Origin: Acidobacteriota bacterium
GTDB lineage: Bacteria > Acidobacteriota > Terriglobia > Acidiferrales > UBA7541
DNA length: 64,000 nt
Assembly: GCA_013289955.1 (NCBI GenBank)
Contig: JABCYZ010000009.1
Coordinates: 117,431-181,430 of the forward strand
Direction of reading: 5' to 3'
In this document: piece by piece, positions 8,402 to 16,667 of the stretch
Layout: the number at the start of each line of letters is the position of its first letter
Position numbering within the stretch: position 1 is the first letter of the stretch
The notes under the pieces: generated by a model
Databases searched by the model: none
What the model saw: the letters and a program-made list of their open reading frames with translations, nothing else
What the model was told of the DNA's origin: nothing
Translations under genes and position numbers: made by a program

Positions 8402-8460
8402 AAGAGGATCTGATGGACCGTATCGATCTCGGCGTAATGCCTATTTTGCCCGGTGCGGGC
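8357..8460 (+). pseudogene. Fragment of a RibD-C/dihydrofolate-reductase-like protein
   Basis: An open frame here reads LGGGELAREFLKEDLMDRID followed by LGVMPILPGAG. This matches the C-terminal segment of the RibD_C/DHFR-like reductase family (pattern GGGELAREFLKEDLIDEI...PVLLGxG). The N-terminal two thirds and the last strands are missing, and the fragment has no start of its own. It lies between the promoter at 8261 and the SDR gene, so a reductase gene once in this transcript appears to have been deleted. Confidence 0.6.
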
Positions 8461-8533
8461 GTTTCCAGCCGCATCCGCTTGAGTTACGCGAGAGTTTCCC
8501 GGCCGCCGCGGAAGAAGGGATGAGGAAGTAACC

Positions 8534-9553
8534 ATGACCCCGCCAAGCCTGTATCGATTGCCCGATCTCGGAGGGCGCGTGGCCCTGGTCGCCGGAGCTA
8601 CCCGCGGCGTCGGGCGCGGCACCGCGCTCGCTCTCGGCGAAGCCGGCGCGACTGTCTATTGCACCGGGCGCAGCACGAAGGCCAACCGCTTGCCGCGCGG
8701 GAAGTCAAAGAAAGTGTCGCCGTTTGACCATTCGCAGAGGCCAGAAACCGTCGAAGAGACTGCCAGGATGGTCACCGCCCGCGGCGGAAAAGGGATTGCG
8801 GCGGTTCTCGACCACACGGACGCGAAGGAAGTCGCCAGGCTGATCGGGAAGATTAGGAAACAACAAGGCCAGCTGCACATCCTTGTGAATGACATTTCCG
8901 AACTCATTCCGCAGGATTTCGGGAAAACATTCTGGCAGGTGAATCTGGAAAACGGTTTTGCCAACCTGCGAAACGTGTTGCATACCCACATCATTACGAG
9001 CCACTTCGCGGCGCCGCTGCTGATCGAAACGTCTGCAAAGTCGAATAGCCCGGGGCTGATCGTCGAAGTCGGCGACGGAGATTCTTATTCCTATCGTGGG
9101 CATCTGTTCTATGACCTGAACAAAACGTCGGTGATTCGATTGGCGTTCGCGATGGCGCGGGAGCTGCGGCGAAAGAACGTGGCAGCCGTGGCGCTGACGC
9201 CGGGATTCCTGCGGTCAGAAGCCATGCTCGAGCATTTCGGCGTGACGGAGGCGAATTGGCAAGACGCGGTCAAACAGGATCCCAACTATACGGCGTCGGA
9301 GACGCCATTGTTTGCCGGACGCGCCATCGCAGCCCTGGCTGCGGATCCGGACATCATGAAAAAATCGGGGCGTGTTTTCAGTTCCTGGGGCTTATCGGAG
9401 GAATACGGGTTCTCTGACTCCGACGGCCGCCGGCCGCACTGGGGAAAGCACTACAAAGAAAAATACGGGGACACGATGAACTCCTGCGACGAGGGGTTCT
9501 ATAAATATTGGTTTGGCGGCGCGATGGACGCTGTTTTCGGAGACTGGCCGTAA
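8534..9553 (+). CDS. Short-chain dehydrogenase/reductase (SDR)
   Basis: A 339-residue SDR. The cofactor motif GATRGVGRG near residue 21 is the TGxxxGxG glycine loop, and GRSTKANR fits an NADP-type second-strand region. The catalytic YxxxK is YDLNK near residue 194, with an upstream Ser in GDGDSYS. The C-terminal extension rich in Trp/Tyr (YKYWFGGAMDAVFGDWP) is longer than in the classical 250-residue SDRs. It is expressed from the TetR-controlled promoter at 8261. A GGATGAGGAAGT sequence precedes the ATG and gives a usable ribosome-binding site. The substrate is unknown; the regulatory setting suggests response to a xenobiotic or metabolite. Confidence 0.92.
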   Translation: MTPPSLYRLPDLGGRVALVAGATRGVGRGTALALGEAGATVYCTGRSTKANRLPRGKSKKVSPFDHSQRPETVEETARMVTARGGKGIAAVLDHTDAKEVARLIGKIRKQQGQLHILVNDISELIPQDFGKTFWQVNLENGFANLRNVLHTHIITSHFAAPLLIETSAKSNSPGLIVEVGDGDSYSYRGHLFYDLNKTSVIRLAFAMARELRRKNVAAVALTPGFLRSEAMLEHFGVTEANWQDAVKQDPNYTASETPLFAGRAIAALAADPDIMKKSGRVFSSWGLSEEYGFSDSDGRRPHWGKHYKEKYGDTMNSCDEGFYKYWFGGAMDAVFGDWP

Positions 9554-9582
9554 AACCTTCGGCCGGTCTCTACGCTCTCCCT

Positions 9583-10734
9583 CTAGGGTTTGCCGTTCAG
9601 GTCCAGCACGATTTTCAGTATGGCCGTGGATAGTCCGGCGGAATCGACGCCATCCATATTGGCCAGCACCACGATCCCGGCGTGCCGCTCCGGGACGAGG
9701 ATGATCGAAGTGCTCGTGCCTTGCTGGCCGCCGGTGTGCTCAAGAAGCGCGAGGCCATATTTCACTTCCGTGCCCCAGCCGAGCGCATAGTTGTTCTCTG
9801 AACCGTCGGTCACTTTCTGCCGAGTCCACATCAAATCGCGCGTGGCCGGCTTGAGGAGTTTGTTGGCCATCATGGCGATTTCAAACCGCGCCATGTCATC
9901 GGCGGAGGAGATCAAACCACCGCCGGGAATTTTATAGCTGGAGTCCAGGACGCCGGCATTCTCTACCACGCCGGCCTTGTCCTTGTGATACCAGCGCGAG
10001 CGGTGGGGCACGATGGCGAAAACATTGTCCGCCTGCGTCTCCTCCATGCCGGCCGGCTCGAAAATATTTTCCTTCACATAGTCGACATACTTCTCGGAAG
10101 AGGCGCCTTCGAGAACGCAGCCGAGAACCGTGTAGCCATACGTCGAGTAATGGAATTTCGTTCCGGGCTTCAGAACGAGCGGATCGCCGGCAAAGATTCC
10201 GAGCGATTCTTCCATGCTGCGGAAATGCCTCGCGCTGTCGTCGGGAATGTCGCCTTTGCCATCCGGGTTGTAGTGCCGGATGCCTCCCAGATGGCCGAGC
10301 AGCTCGCGTGAGGTGATGGGCCACTCTTTTTTAGGAAAAGCCGGGCAGTATTTCTGCACTTCCAGATCGAGATCCAATTTTCCGCGCTCGGAAAGCTGCA
10401 GGATGGCAGTGGCCGTGATGGGCTTGGAAATCGAGCCGAGCCGGAAAAGTGTTGAGGCGGTCGCCGGTACGAAGTTTTCGAGATCGGCCATTCCGAACCC
10501 TTCCGACCAAACCAGCTCTCCATCCTGAACGACGGCAGCGGAAATTCCCGGCACACTCGAGGCAGCCATGAAGCTCGCCGCGGCTTTTTCGATCTGTGCG
10601 CGCTTATCCGCGGAAAAACCCCTGTTCTGCGCTCGGAGCGGCGCCGGGCCAGGGAAAAGGAGGAACAGCAGGAAAGCAAACAAGGATCCGCTCCGGCCTG
10701 ACTTTAAAAGACGGGCGATGAGAATCGGTTTCAC
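9583..10734 (-). CDS. Secreted serine hydrolase, beta-lactamase class C fold
   Basis: A 383-residue protein counted from the GTG at 10734, which has GAGGTG 7 nt upstream. A TTG 16 codons earlier is the alternative start. A signal anchor or peptide (SLFAFLLFLLFPGPAPLRAQ) targets it for export. The nucleophile motif SxxK is S101-I-S-K104. A Tyr motif YST occurs in KFHYSTYGYTVLG, and an HTGG motif near the C-terminus replaces KTG. These define the beta-lactamase/DD-peptidase/esterase superfamily, close to the LACTB group. The role is probably esterase or peptidase rather than antibiotic resistance. It is divergent from the lytic transglycosylase gene. Confidence 0.9.
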   Translation of the reverse strand: MKPILIARLLKSGRSGSLFAFLLFLLFPGPAPLRAQNRGFSADKRAQIEKAAASFMAASSVPGISAAVVQDGELVWSEGFGMADLENFVPATASTLFRLGSISKPITATAILQLSERGKLDLDLEVQKYCPAFPKKEWPITSRELLGHLGGIRHYNPDGKGDIPDDSARHFRSMEESLGIFAGDPLVLKPGTKFHYSTYGYTVLGCVLEGASSEKYVDYVKENIFEPAGMEETQADNVFAIVPHRSRWYHKDKAGVVENAGVLDSSYKIPGGGLISSADDMARFEIAMMANKLLKPATRDLMWTRQKVTDGSENNYALGWGTEVKYGLALLEHTGGQQGTSTSIILVPERHAGIVVLANMDGVDSAGLSTAILKIVLDLNGKP

Positions 10735-10825
10735 GGGAAACACCTCGCGTCCAGAGTTTATCCCGGGCGGTCCTTCCAGCAACAGCCGGAAGAGGCGGGA
10801 CAGGGCCCGCGGTCGTGTATTGAGT

Positions 10826-10859
10826 AGGTCAACCCTCCCCTGCCGGAAAGCGTTGACCT
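10826..10859. repeat. Inverted repeat AGGTCAAC-N18-GTTGACCT
   Basis: Two perfect 8-bp arms (10826-10833 and 10852-10859) lie in the divergent intergenic region. The right arm contains the -35 hexamer of the lytic-transglycosylase promoter, so the repeat is well placed to be an operator. Confidence 0.55.
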
Positions 10860-10882
10860 GGGCTCCAACAGCTCCTTAACAT
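10853..10882 (+). promoter_or_regulatory. Candidate promoter giving a leaderless lytic-transglycosylase mRNA
   Basis: TTGACC (10853-10858) and TAACAT (10877-10882) are separated by 18 nt. The start codon at 10889 is 7 nt beyond the -10 element, exactly where transcription would begin. The only Shine-Dalgarno-like AAGGAG abuts the ATG and is too close to work normally. Confidence 0.55.
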
Positions 10883-10888
10883 AAGGAG

Positions 10889-12667
10889 ATGCGCCCGAAG
10901 CTCCAGACTGGGCTGTACGCCGCGCTGCTGGCCGCAATGATCTTGGCCGCCGCGGGTTGCGAGGATGCAGCGAAAAACGGCGTGCAGGCGCGCGTCCCGG
11001 CGCTGACACCGACCCATGCCGCCGCTGCTCAGGTTCCCGCCAATATCGGTGAGCTTCCCCTGCCTAAACTTTCACCCAACTGGCTGGCGGCGCTGGCCCT
11101 CAGAGCGCCCAGCCCCAAGGAATACCTGATCGCCCAGGTCGAAGCCAAATTCGCTTCCGGCGAGCAAAACTTCAAAGCAGGCCATCTGGAAGCAGCGCGC
11201 CGCGATTTCGACAACGCTGTGGACTGGATGCTCGAGAGCGGCTACGACCCGAACAGCGATCCAAAACTGAACGAACTGTTTCATCGCGTGGTCGATACCG
11301 TCTACAGTTACGAATTGCAGGCTTTCCGCGCGGGCGACGGTTTTCAGGAAGCGCCAGCCGTGCCGGCGGCCATTGACGAAGTAGCAGAGATGACGTTCCC
11401 CGTCGATCCGCGGTTGAAAGCGCGCGCGGAAGAAGCCGCCAAGAACATCTCGCATGACATGCCGCTTACCGTGAATGACGAAGTGCTTTCCTTCCTCAAT
11501 TTCTTCCAGACGCCTCGCGGACGCGCCATCGTCGAAACAGGCCTGCGCCGTTCCGGCCGTTACCGCGAAATGATTTCGCGCGTCTTGCACGAAGAAGGCG
11601 TTCCGCAAGACCTGATCTATCTGGCGCAAGCGGAAAGCGCGTTCCAGCCACTGGCGCTTTCGCGGGCCGGGGCGCGGGGAATCTGGCAGTTCGTGGCGTA
11701 TCGCGGAATGGAATATGGACTGCGGCACACGTGGTGGATCGACGAGCGGCAGGATCCGGAAAAAGCCACGCGCGCAGCTGCGCAGCATTTGCGCGATCTC
11801 TATGGACAATTCGGCGACTGGTATCTGGCGATGGCGGCCTACAACTGCGGTCCGGGAAATGTGCAGAAGGGCATCGAGCGCACGGGCTATGCCGATTTCT
11901 GGGAGCTTTACAAGCGTAACGTGCTTCCGCGCGAAACGCGAAACTACGTCCCCATCATTCTGGCACTCACCCTCATCGCCAAGGATGCCGCGCACTACGG
12001 CATTCAGGTGGATCCGGAGCAGCCTGTCCCGACGGATATCGTGAAGCCCGGCCGCGCTATCGATCTGCGCCTGGTGGCCGAGACGATTGATGTGGATGTC
12101 GATACGCTGCGCAGTCTAAATCCCGCTCTGCTGCGCCTCGCCACGCCGGACGATCCTTCTTTCGAGCTCTTTCTGCCGGTCGGCAGCGCCGAAAAATTTT
12201 CCGCGGAGATTGCGGACATTCCGGCGGACAAATGGGTGAGCTGGCGGCGGCACCGCATCGAAGCCGGCGAGACCCTGACGTCCATTGCAAAAAAATATCG
12301 CGTGACCCCGGCGGCGATTTCCGACGCAAACAATCTCGATCACCACGCCGCGCTTGACGTCGGAGAAAAATTGATTATCCCGGCCGCCGCTCCCGCCGAA
12401 ACCAAGAGCCGCCTGGTGCGCTATCGCGTGCGCAAGGGCGACACGCTCGGCGGAATCGCGGATCGTTTCAGTGTTCCGACCGAAGACGTGCGCAAGTGGA
12501 ATCACATGAAAACCAATCACGTGAGCCGCGGCATGGTGCTGCGCATCTACACCGTCGGCGGAGCGCCGGAAATAGCCCCAGAGCACAGCCGCCCGAAAAC
12601 AAGCTCGAAGACTCACGCCTCTCCGCAAGCTTCTTCCACCAGCCAAGCTGCCGCCATTCACAATTAA
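10889..12667 (+). CDS. Membrane-bound lytic murein transglycosylase with two LysM domains (MltD-like lipoprotein)
   Basis: A 592-residue lipoprotein. The signal peptide ends at a lipobox-like AAAGC with Cys24 as the acylation site. A goose-lysozyme-type SLT domain lies at about residues 235-360, with the catalytic Glu near 249 in AQAESAF and GIWQF and YNCGPGNV motifs. Two LysM peptidoglycan-binding domains follow at about 455-498 and 511-554. The organisation matches MltD, which cleaves glycan strands in the periplasm with a 1,6-anhydro product. The C-terminal tail is Ser/Thr-rich and low complexity. The start codon sits directly after the candidate promoter, which suggests a leaderless message. 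Confidence 0.93.
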   Translation: MRPKLQTGLYAALLAAMILAAAGCEDAAKNGVQARVPALTPTHAAAAQVPANIGELPLPKLSPNWLAALALRAPSPKEYLIAQVEAKFASGEQNFKAGHLEAARRDFDNAVDWMLESGYDPNSDPKLNELFHRVVDTVYSYELQAFRAGDGFQEAPAVPAAIDEVAEMTFPVDPRLKARAEEAAKNISHDMPLTVNDEVLSFLNFFQTPRGRAIVETGLRRSGRYREMISRVLHEEGVPQDLIYLAQAESAFQPLALSRAGARGIWQFVAYRGMEYGLRHTWWIDERQDPEKATRAAAQHLRDLYGQFGDWYLAMAAYNCGPGNVQKGIERTGYADFWELYKRNVLPRETRNYVPIILALTLIAKDAAHYGIQVDPEQPVPTDIVKPGRAIDLRLVAETIDVDVDTLRSLNPALLRLATPDDPSFELFLPVGSAEKFSAEIADIPADKWVSWRRHRIEAGETLTSIAKKYRVTPAAISDANNLDHHAALDVGEKLIIPAAAPAETKSRLVRYRVRKGDTLGGIADRFSVPTEDVRKWNHMKTNHVSRGMVLRIYTVGGAPEIAPEHSRPKTSSKTHASPQASSTSQAAAIHN

Positions 12668-12799
12668 GTCTGTTATTTACAGATGGATAGAAGGGTTCTT
12701 GCGAACCGGGTTGGCTCCGGCTTTTAACCGAGGCGTATCTCCTGATGCTCCCCGGAGCTGCCAGAATCGCGTCCTGCTTCTGCCCAAGCTGCAGAATGC

Positions 12800-12828
12800 T
12801 TGACAACTTTGCAGGAGTACGATAACAA
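12800..12828 (+). promoter_or_regulatory. Promoter of the acidic/lysine-rich protein gene
   Basis: A consensus TTGACA (12800-12805) and TAACAA (12823-12828) with the ideal 17-nt spacer are followed by an approximately 85-nt leader and a GGGAGG ribosome-binding site before the ATG at 12919. The rest of the 12668-12918 interval shows no gene. Confidence 0.65.
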
Positions 12829-12918
12829 CGGCGATGCGGCGGAGGGGGAGTTAGCGACTCCAGCTGATGCAGCGTCCTGCAAGCCAAAGGCTTGTGGAGT
12901 GCTCCTCGGGAGGATGGT

Positions 12919-13230
12919 ATGGATTTCGAGAAGGACAACTTCGAAGACGACAACGAGCTGTCACGGCTGGAGGAAGAAGACGAGCTGGGCGGCGGTGACG
13001 AGATCGTGGAGACCGAGGAAGAAGAGATCCTCATCACCGAAGAAGAGCCCGTAGCGGCGGCGCCGGCAGCCAAAGCGGCTCCGAAGCCTGCCGCCAAGCC
13101 GGCCAAGAAAGCGGCTCCGAAAAAGAAAGCCAAGGCGAAAGCCAAGAAGGCCAAGCCTAAAGCCAAAGCCAAAGCGAAAGCCAAGCCAAAGAAGAAGGCA
13201 AAGAAAGCGGCGAAGAAGAAGCGGCGCTAG
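12919..13230 (+). CDS. Bipolar histone H1-like protein (acidic head, Lys/Ala-rich tail)
   Basis: A 103-residue protein starting at MDFEKDNFED, chosen because GGGAGG lies 5 nt upstream. Residues 1-45 are strongly acidic, with a run of Glu and Asp. Residues 55-103 are built almost only of Lys, Ala and Pro in repeated AKAKAKPKKK-type units. The tail resembles eukaryotic histone H1 and bacterial Hc1/AlgP-like DNA-binding tails. It is probably a nucleoid-associated or RNA-binding protein whose acidic head may regulate binding. A strong promoter and terminator frame it as a monocistronic, probably well-expressed gene. Function is inferred from composition only. Confidence 0.82.
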   Translation: MDFEKDNFEDDNELSRLEEEDELGGGDEIVETEEEEILITEEEPVAAAPAAKAAPKPAAKPAKKAAPKKKAKAKAKKAKPKAKAKAKAKPKKKAKKAAKKKRR

Positions 13231-13262
13231 CGCTCCGCGACTCTTCGGGTCTTCAGACGCAC

Positions 13263-13299
13263 GAGAGGGCTTGGGCTATGGTCCAAGCCTTCTCTTTTT
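13263..13299 (+). terminator. Rho-independent terminator after the lysine-rich gene
   Basis: GAGAGGGCTTGG (13263-13274) and CCAAGCCTTCTC (13283-13294) form a 12-bp stem with one G-U pair and an 8-nt loop, followed by TTTTT. Confidence 0.88.
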
Positions 13300-13406
13300 G
13301 AAAACGATCCCACTCCACTCTGGGACGCGGCACTCGGGGACCAGCTCCCCTTTGGGCCGGGCAAGTCTCTCGAAACGGGAAGCCGTCCGTTTGAGGAGAA
13401 CCCTTC

Positions 13407-13435
13407 TTGCCGGAATCTCGTATTGCCGCTAGCAT
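13407..13435 (+). promoter_or_regulatory. Candidate promoter giving a leaderless hipA-like mRNA
   Basis: TTGCCG (13407-13412) and TAGCAT (13430-13435) have a 17-nt spacer. The ATG at 13444 is 8 nt after the -10 element, and no Shine-Dalgarno sequence precedes it. Confidence 0.5.
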
Positions 13436-13443
13436 AGCCGCGC

Positions 13444-14286
13444 ATGTTGCGGGCACTGGAACAGTTACGCCGGATGCGGGGCGGCGCGCAATCGCACCTG
13501 ATGCGCTGTTCGGACGGAAACGACTACGTCGTCAAATTCCAAAATAACCCTCAGCATCGCCGCATCCTGGTCAATGAACTGCTAGGAACCAAACTAGCCG
13601 CTCGGCTGGGGCTGCCGACGCCGCCCGTGATGATCGTCGAAGTGTCTGAAGAACTCATTCGCCTTACGCCGGACCTGGCCATGGAGATGCCGCGCGAGCG
13701 CATTCCATGCCAGTGCGGCCTGCAATTCGCCTCCGGCTATCCAGGCGACCCGCGGCGGATGACGCTGCACGATTTTCTGCCCGATGAGCAGCTGCGGCAG
13801 GTCGCGAATCTGGGCGATTTCCTTGGCATGCTCGTCTTTGACAAATGGACCTGCAATACCAACGGCCGCCAGGCGCTTTTTTTTCAGGAGCCGCGCCCGA
13901 GCCAGCATCCGGCTCGGGATTCTTCCGCACGGGAAGAGGCCCCTCGGCCATACAGCGCGCTGATGATTGACCAGGGCTTCTGCTTCAACGCCGGAGACTG
14001 GAATTTTCCCGACGCTCCGCTCCGCGGGCTCTACGCGCGCAATGGCGTCTATGAAGGCGTGACCGGCATGAACTCCTTCGCGCCCTGGCTGGAGCGCCTG
14101 GAGAAACAGATGACCGAACGCGCTCTCGACGAAATCACCAAGCAAATTCCTCCGGCCTGGTACGAGGACGACTTCGATGCGGTGCTGCGTATCTCCGAAC
14201 AGTTGCTCGGGCGCCGCTCGCAGGTCCCGGAACTACTTCTGGCCGCCAAACAATCCGATCGCCAGCCCTTCCCGAACTGGATATGA
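13444..14286 (+). CDS. HipA-like kinase-fold protein
   Basis: A 280-residue protein resembling the compact HipA-like kinase family (PF20613-type). The candidate ATP-binding Lys31 is in YVVKFQ, the NELLGTKLAARLGLP helix follows, and a catalytic-loop-like FDKWTCNTNGRQ lies at residues 132-142. The metal-binding DFG-equivalent is Asp176 in MIDQGF. The loop has Asn140 where relatives often carry Asp (NTDR), which may reduce phosphotransfer. The downstream gene encodes a DUF3037 protein 18 nt away, and the two almost certainly form one transcript. HipA toxins phosphorylate aminoacyl-tRNA synthetases, but no HipB-like antitoxin with a helix-turn-helix is seen here. Function is open. Confidence 0.8.
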   Translation: MLRALEQLRRMRGGAQSHLMRCSDGNDYVVKFQNNPQHRRILVNELLGTKLAARLGLPTPPVMIVEVSEELIRLTPDLAMEMPRERIPCQCGLQFASGYPGDPRRMTLHDFLPDEQLRQVANLGDFLGMLVFDKWTCNTNGRQALFFQEPRPSQHPARDSSAREEAPRPYSALMIDQGFCFNAGDWNFPDAPLRGLYARNGVYEGVTGMNSFAPWLERLEKQMTERALDEITKQIPPAWYEDDFDAVLRISEQLLGRRSQVPELLLAAKQSDRQPFPNWI

Positions 14287-14304
14287 CCCAACTGGACGTG
14301 AAAA

Positions 14305-15174
14305 ATGAATGAAAGCTCTCTCGAATCGATACAATCCGAACGCACCTGCGCTTACAGGATCCTGCGCTACACGCCCAACCTGGTGCGCGACGAATGGGTG
14401 AACATCGGTGTCCTGGTCTACGACCCGCGGTCCGGCGAACGCCGCCTCCGTCTCATCGAAGAGCAGGAGGAATACAACCGCGTGCGGCGCCTTCATCCGG
14501 ATGCCGATGAATCTCTGCTGCGCGCCCTGCGCGACAATCTCGAAGATCGCTTCGACTCCGCGCGCAGCTCGAACGGCCACGGCACAAATGGCGGTGGCTC
14601 TGGCGGCCGAGCGCTCGAGGAACTTCTTGGCAGGTGGGATGATACGCTCTCAAACGCCCTGCAGCTCGCGCCTCAGAAGGGCGTTATCTCGAGCGATCTG
14701 GACGCCGAACTCGAACGTCTCTATGGAGATCACGTCGCCCTGCCGCGCTTCCCCGGCCGCATCGGCGCTCCCGGTAGCCGTGCCCAGATGCGTTCCTACT
14801 GCTCCCAGGTTTTTCGGCAGACCCGCTTGTGGAACAGAATCCAGAAATCCGTGCGCGCCGCCGAGTTCACCTTTCCAGGCGATCCCATGCGCATCGATTA
14901 CAGCTACCGCCAGAACGGCACGCGAGGTTTCCTGCACACGCTCGCCGTCTCGCGCGCTCCGGGCGACGCCAAAGCCATCGCCTACACGGCAGAGCACATC
15001 GCCGCCAAAGCATCTCTCAGAACGGAATTTGCCGTCGTCACGGATATTGATCTAAAGGACCACAGCGACCGCAACCGCTTCGTGGATCGCACCCTCCGCG
15101 ACGCAGGCATCGAGCCGGTTTCTCTGGAACACTTCGCGGTTTGGGTCGGAAAACTGAAGCCGATGATTCCCTGA
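14305..15174 (+). CDS. DUF3037-domain protein, partner of the HipA-like kinase
   Basis: A 289-residue protein. The N-terminal part (YRILRYTPNLVRDEWVNIGV and then LVYDP, residues 12-36) carries the DUF3037 signature, a domain known only from sequence. A glycine-rich linker (about residues 92-104) leads to a predicted alpha/beta C-terminal half. The gene starts 18 nt after the HipA-like stop with a weak ribosome-binding site, which suggests coupled translation. DUF3037 genes often neighbour HipA-like genes, so this is probably a functional pair, with DUF3037 as regulator, substrate or antitoxin-like partner. That role is an inference. Confidence 0.82.
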   Translation: MNESSLESIQSERTCAYRILRYTPNLVRDEWVNIGVLVYDPRSGERRLRLIEEQEEYNRVRRLHPDADESLLRALRDNLEDRFDSARSSNGHGTNGGGSGGRALEELLGRWDDTLSNALQLAPQKGVISSDLDAELERLYGDHVALPRFPGRIGAPGSRAQMRSYCSQVFRQTRLWNRIQKSVRAAEFTFPGDPMRIDYSYRQNGTRGFLHTLAVSRAPGDAKAIAYTAEHIAAKASLRTEFAVVTDIDLKDHSDRNRFVDRTLRDAGIEPVSLEHFAVWVGKLKPMIP

Positions 15175-15243
15175 TTTTGATTTCGCCGTGGTTGAACCGG
15201 GGAGAGAGACAAGCACGCCACCGGAGCCCGGAAAGGCTCGCCG

Positions 15244-16428
15244 CTAGGAAACTGCAAGGACCAGCAGCGTCGCATCGTCATGCCACTGTCCGCTGCTGAA
15301 CCCGCCTGCTGCCGCCAGGATTTTTTCCTGGAGCGCCGAAGCGGCCGCCAGGCGGTTCTCCTGCAGCAAACACAGCAGCCGCACTTCGCCAAATTCTTCA
15401 CCCGCGGCGTCAGAAGCTTCCGTCACGCCGTCGGTGTAGAGAATGAGGCGGTCACCGGCCGCCAACCGGGCGCCTCCGGAGGCAAATTTCTGACGGGGGA
15501 AAACGCCAAGCACTCCGCCCCCCGCCTGCAGGCGCTCATGCGATCCGTCGGCGTGCAGAAGAATAGGCGCATTGTGTCCCGCATTCGCGTAGTGCAGCAG
15601 TCCTGCCGGACCGTCGAGGCGCGCGTAAAAAAAAGTGATGAAACGGTCGGCGGCGGTGTTGTGGCAAACCAGCGAATTCAGCCGCGAGCACAGACCGTCG
15701 GGCGCAAGAGCAGGCGAAGCGAGCCCGCGCACCGCGGCCTGGAGATTCGACATCAGCAGCGCCGCCGGCAGCCCTTTTCCCGCAACATCGGCGATGCACA
15801 GGCCAACGGAGTTGTCCTCAAACTCGAGAACGTCGTAGTAGTCTCCGCCCACGCTTTGCGCCGGCTGCCATGCTCCTGAAATCTCATATCCCGGCCGCTG
15901 GGGAATGCTCCTCGGCAAAAGTCCCTGCTGGATGGACCGCGCTTCGGCTACTTCCTGTTCCTGATGGTGAAACTGTTGCGCGATCTCCTGATGATCCCGG
16001 TTCTCCTGCGCGGCCCGGCGGCGGGAAGCTCGCCGCTCCCTCCCCAAACCGACTTGCTTTTCGAGAATCTCCAGTAACCGCGCATTGGTCCAGGGCTTTT
16101 CGACAAAATCCGCCACTCCGTATTGCATGGCCTCGACGGCCAATCCCACGGTCGCCCATCCGGTCATGACCACAATCGCCGGAGCATCCTCGATTTCTTT
16201 CAAGTGACTGAGCAAATCCAGGCCTTCGCGGCCCGAAGTGGTGTCCCGCGCATAATTCAGATCCATCAGCAGCAGATCGAACTCGCGCTCCGCAATGCAC
16301 CGCAGCAGCTCCGCCGGCGACGTCACTCCCTCCGTTTCATACCCCTGGCCCTTCAACAAGAGGCGCAGCGCGTTCAGCACGTCGGGCTGATCGTCGGCAA
16401 TCAGGATTCGGGGCGCTATTGTGGCCAT
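15244..16428 (-). CDS. Response regulator with PP2C/SpoIIE serine phosphatase output (RsbU-like)
   Basis: A 394-residue two-domain protein. The receiver domain (about residues 7-120) has the phospho-acceptor Asp56, Thr89 and Lys111 (FVEKPW) all present. A charged coiled linker (about 120-165) joins it to a SpoIIE/PP2C phosphatase domain with the metal-binding motifs GGDYYDV, IADVAGKG, YTDGVTEA and HDDATLLV. The architecture matches proteins that dephosphorylate anti-sigma-factor antagonists in partner-switching pathways. It lies 240 nt downstream of the 2-oxoacid dehydrogenase operon on the same strand, with a CGGACA-GG-TGTCCG palindrome in between. The start ATG at 16428 removes an implausible upstream extension. 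No sensor kinase or antagonist gene is in the window. Confidence 0.92.
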   Translation of the reverse strand: MATIAPRILIADDQPDVLNALRLLLKGQGYETEGVTSPAELLRCIAEREFDLLLMDLNYARDTTSGREGLDLLSHLKEIEDAPAIVVMTGWATVGLAVEAMQYGVADFVEKPWTNARLLEILEKQVGLGRERRASRRRAAQENRDHQEIAQQFHHQEQEVAEARSIQQGLLPRSIPQRPGYEISGAWQPAQSVGGDYYDVLEFEDNSVGLCIADVAGKGLPAALLMSNLQAAVRGLASPALAPDGLCSRLNSLVCHNTAADRFITFFYARLDGPAGLLHYANAGHNAPILLHADGSHERLQAGGGVLGVFPRQKFASGGARLAAGDRLILYTDGVTEASDAAGEEFGEVRLLCLLQENRLAAASALQEKILAAAGGFSSGQWHDDATLLVLAVS

Positions 16429-16572
16429 CTCAGCAGTGATCTCCGAGTGGTAGGGGCAGGCTGGCTGCCACCTTGAATCTGATGTAAGCCCTTTGGTTTG
16501 GATACATTGGGAAATGGCAGGGATCGAGGCGGCGCCAGCCGCGCCCAATTGCGGGAATAGCCGTCCCACATA

Positions 16573-16586
16573 CGGACAGGTGTCCG
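16573..16586. promoter_or_regulatory. Palindrome CGGACAGGTGTCCG upstream of the response-regulator phosphatase
   Basis: Perfect 6-bp arms with a 2-nt centre lie 145 bp upstream of the gene. It is a possible operator; no protein is assigned. The rest of 16429-16667 shows no gene. Confidence 0.35.
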
Positions 16587-16667
16587 AATCCAGGAAACTC
16601 AGGCGCGCGAAAAACCACTGGCCGAGCTTCCTGGCAGGAGGCGTCCGTCCGTGTCTCGAGAACCCGC

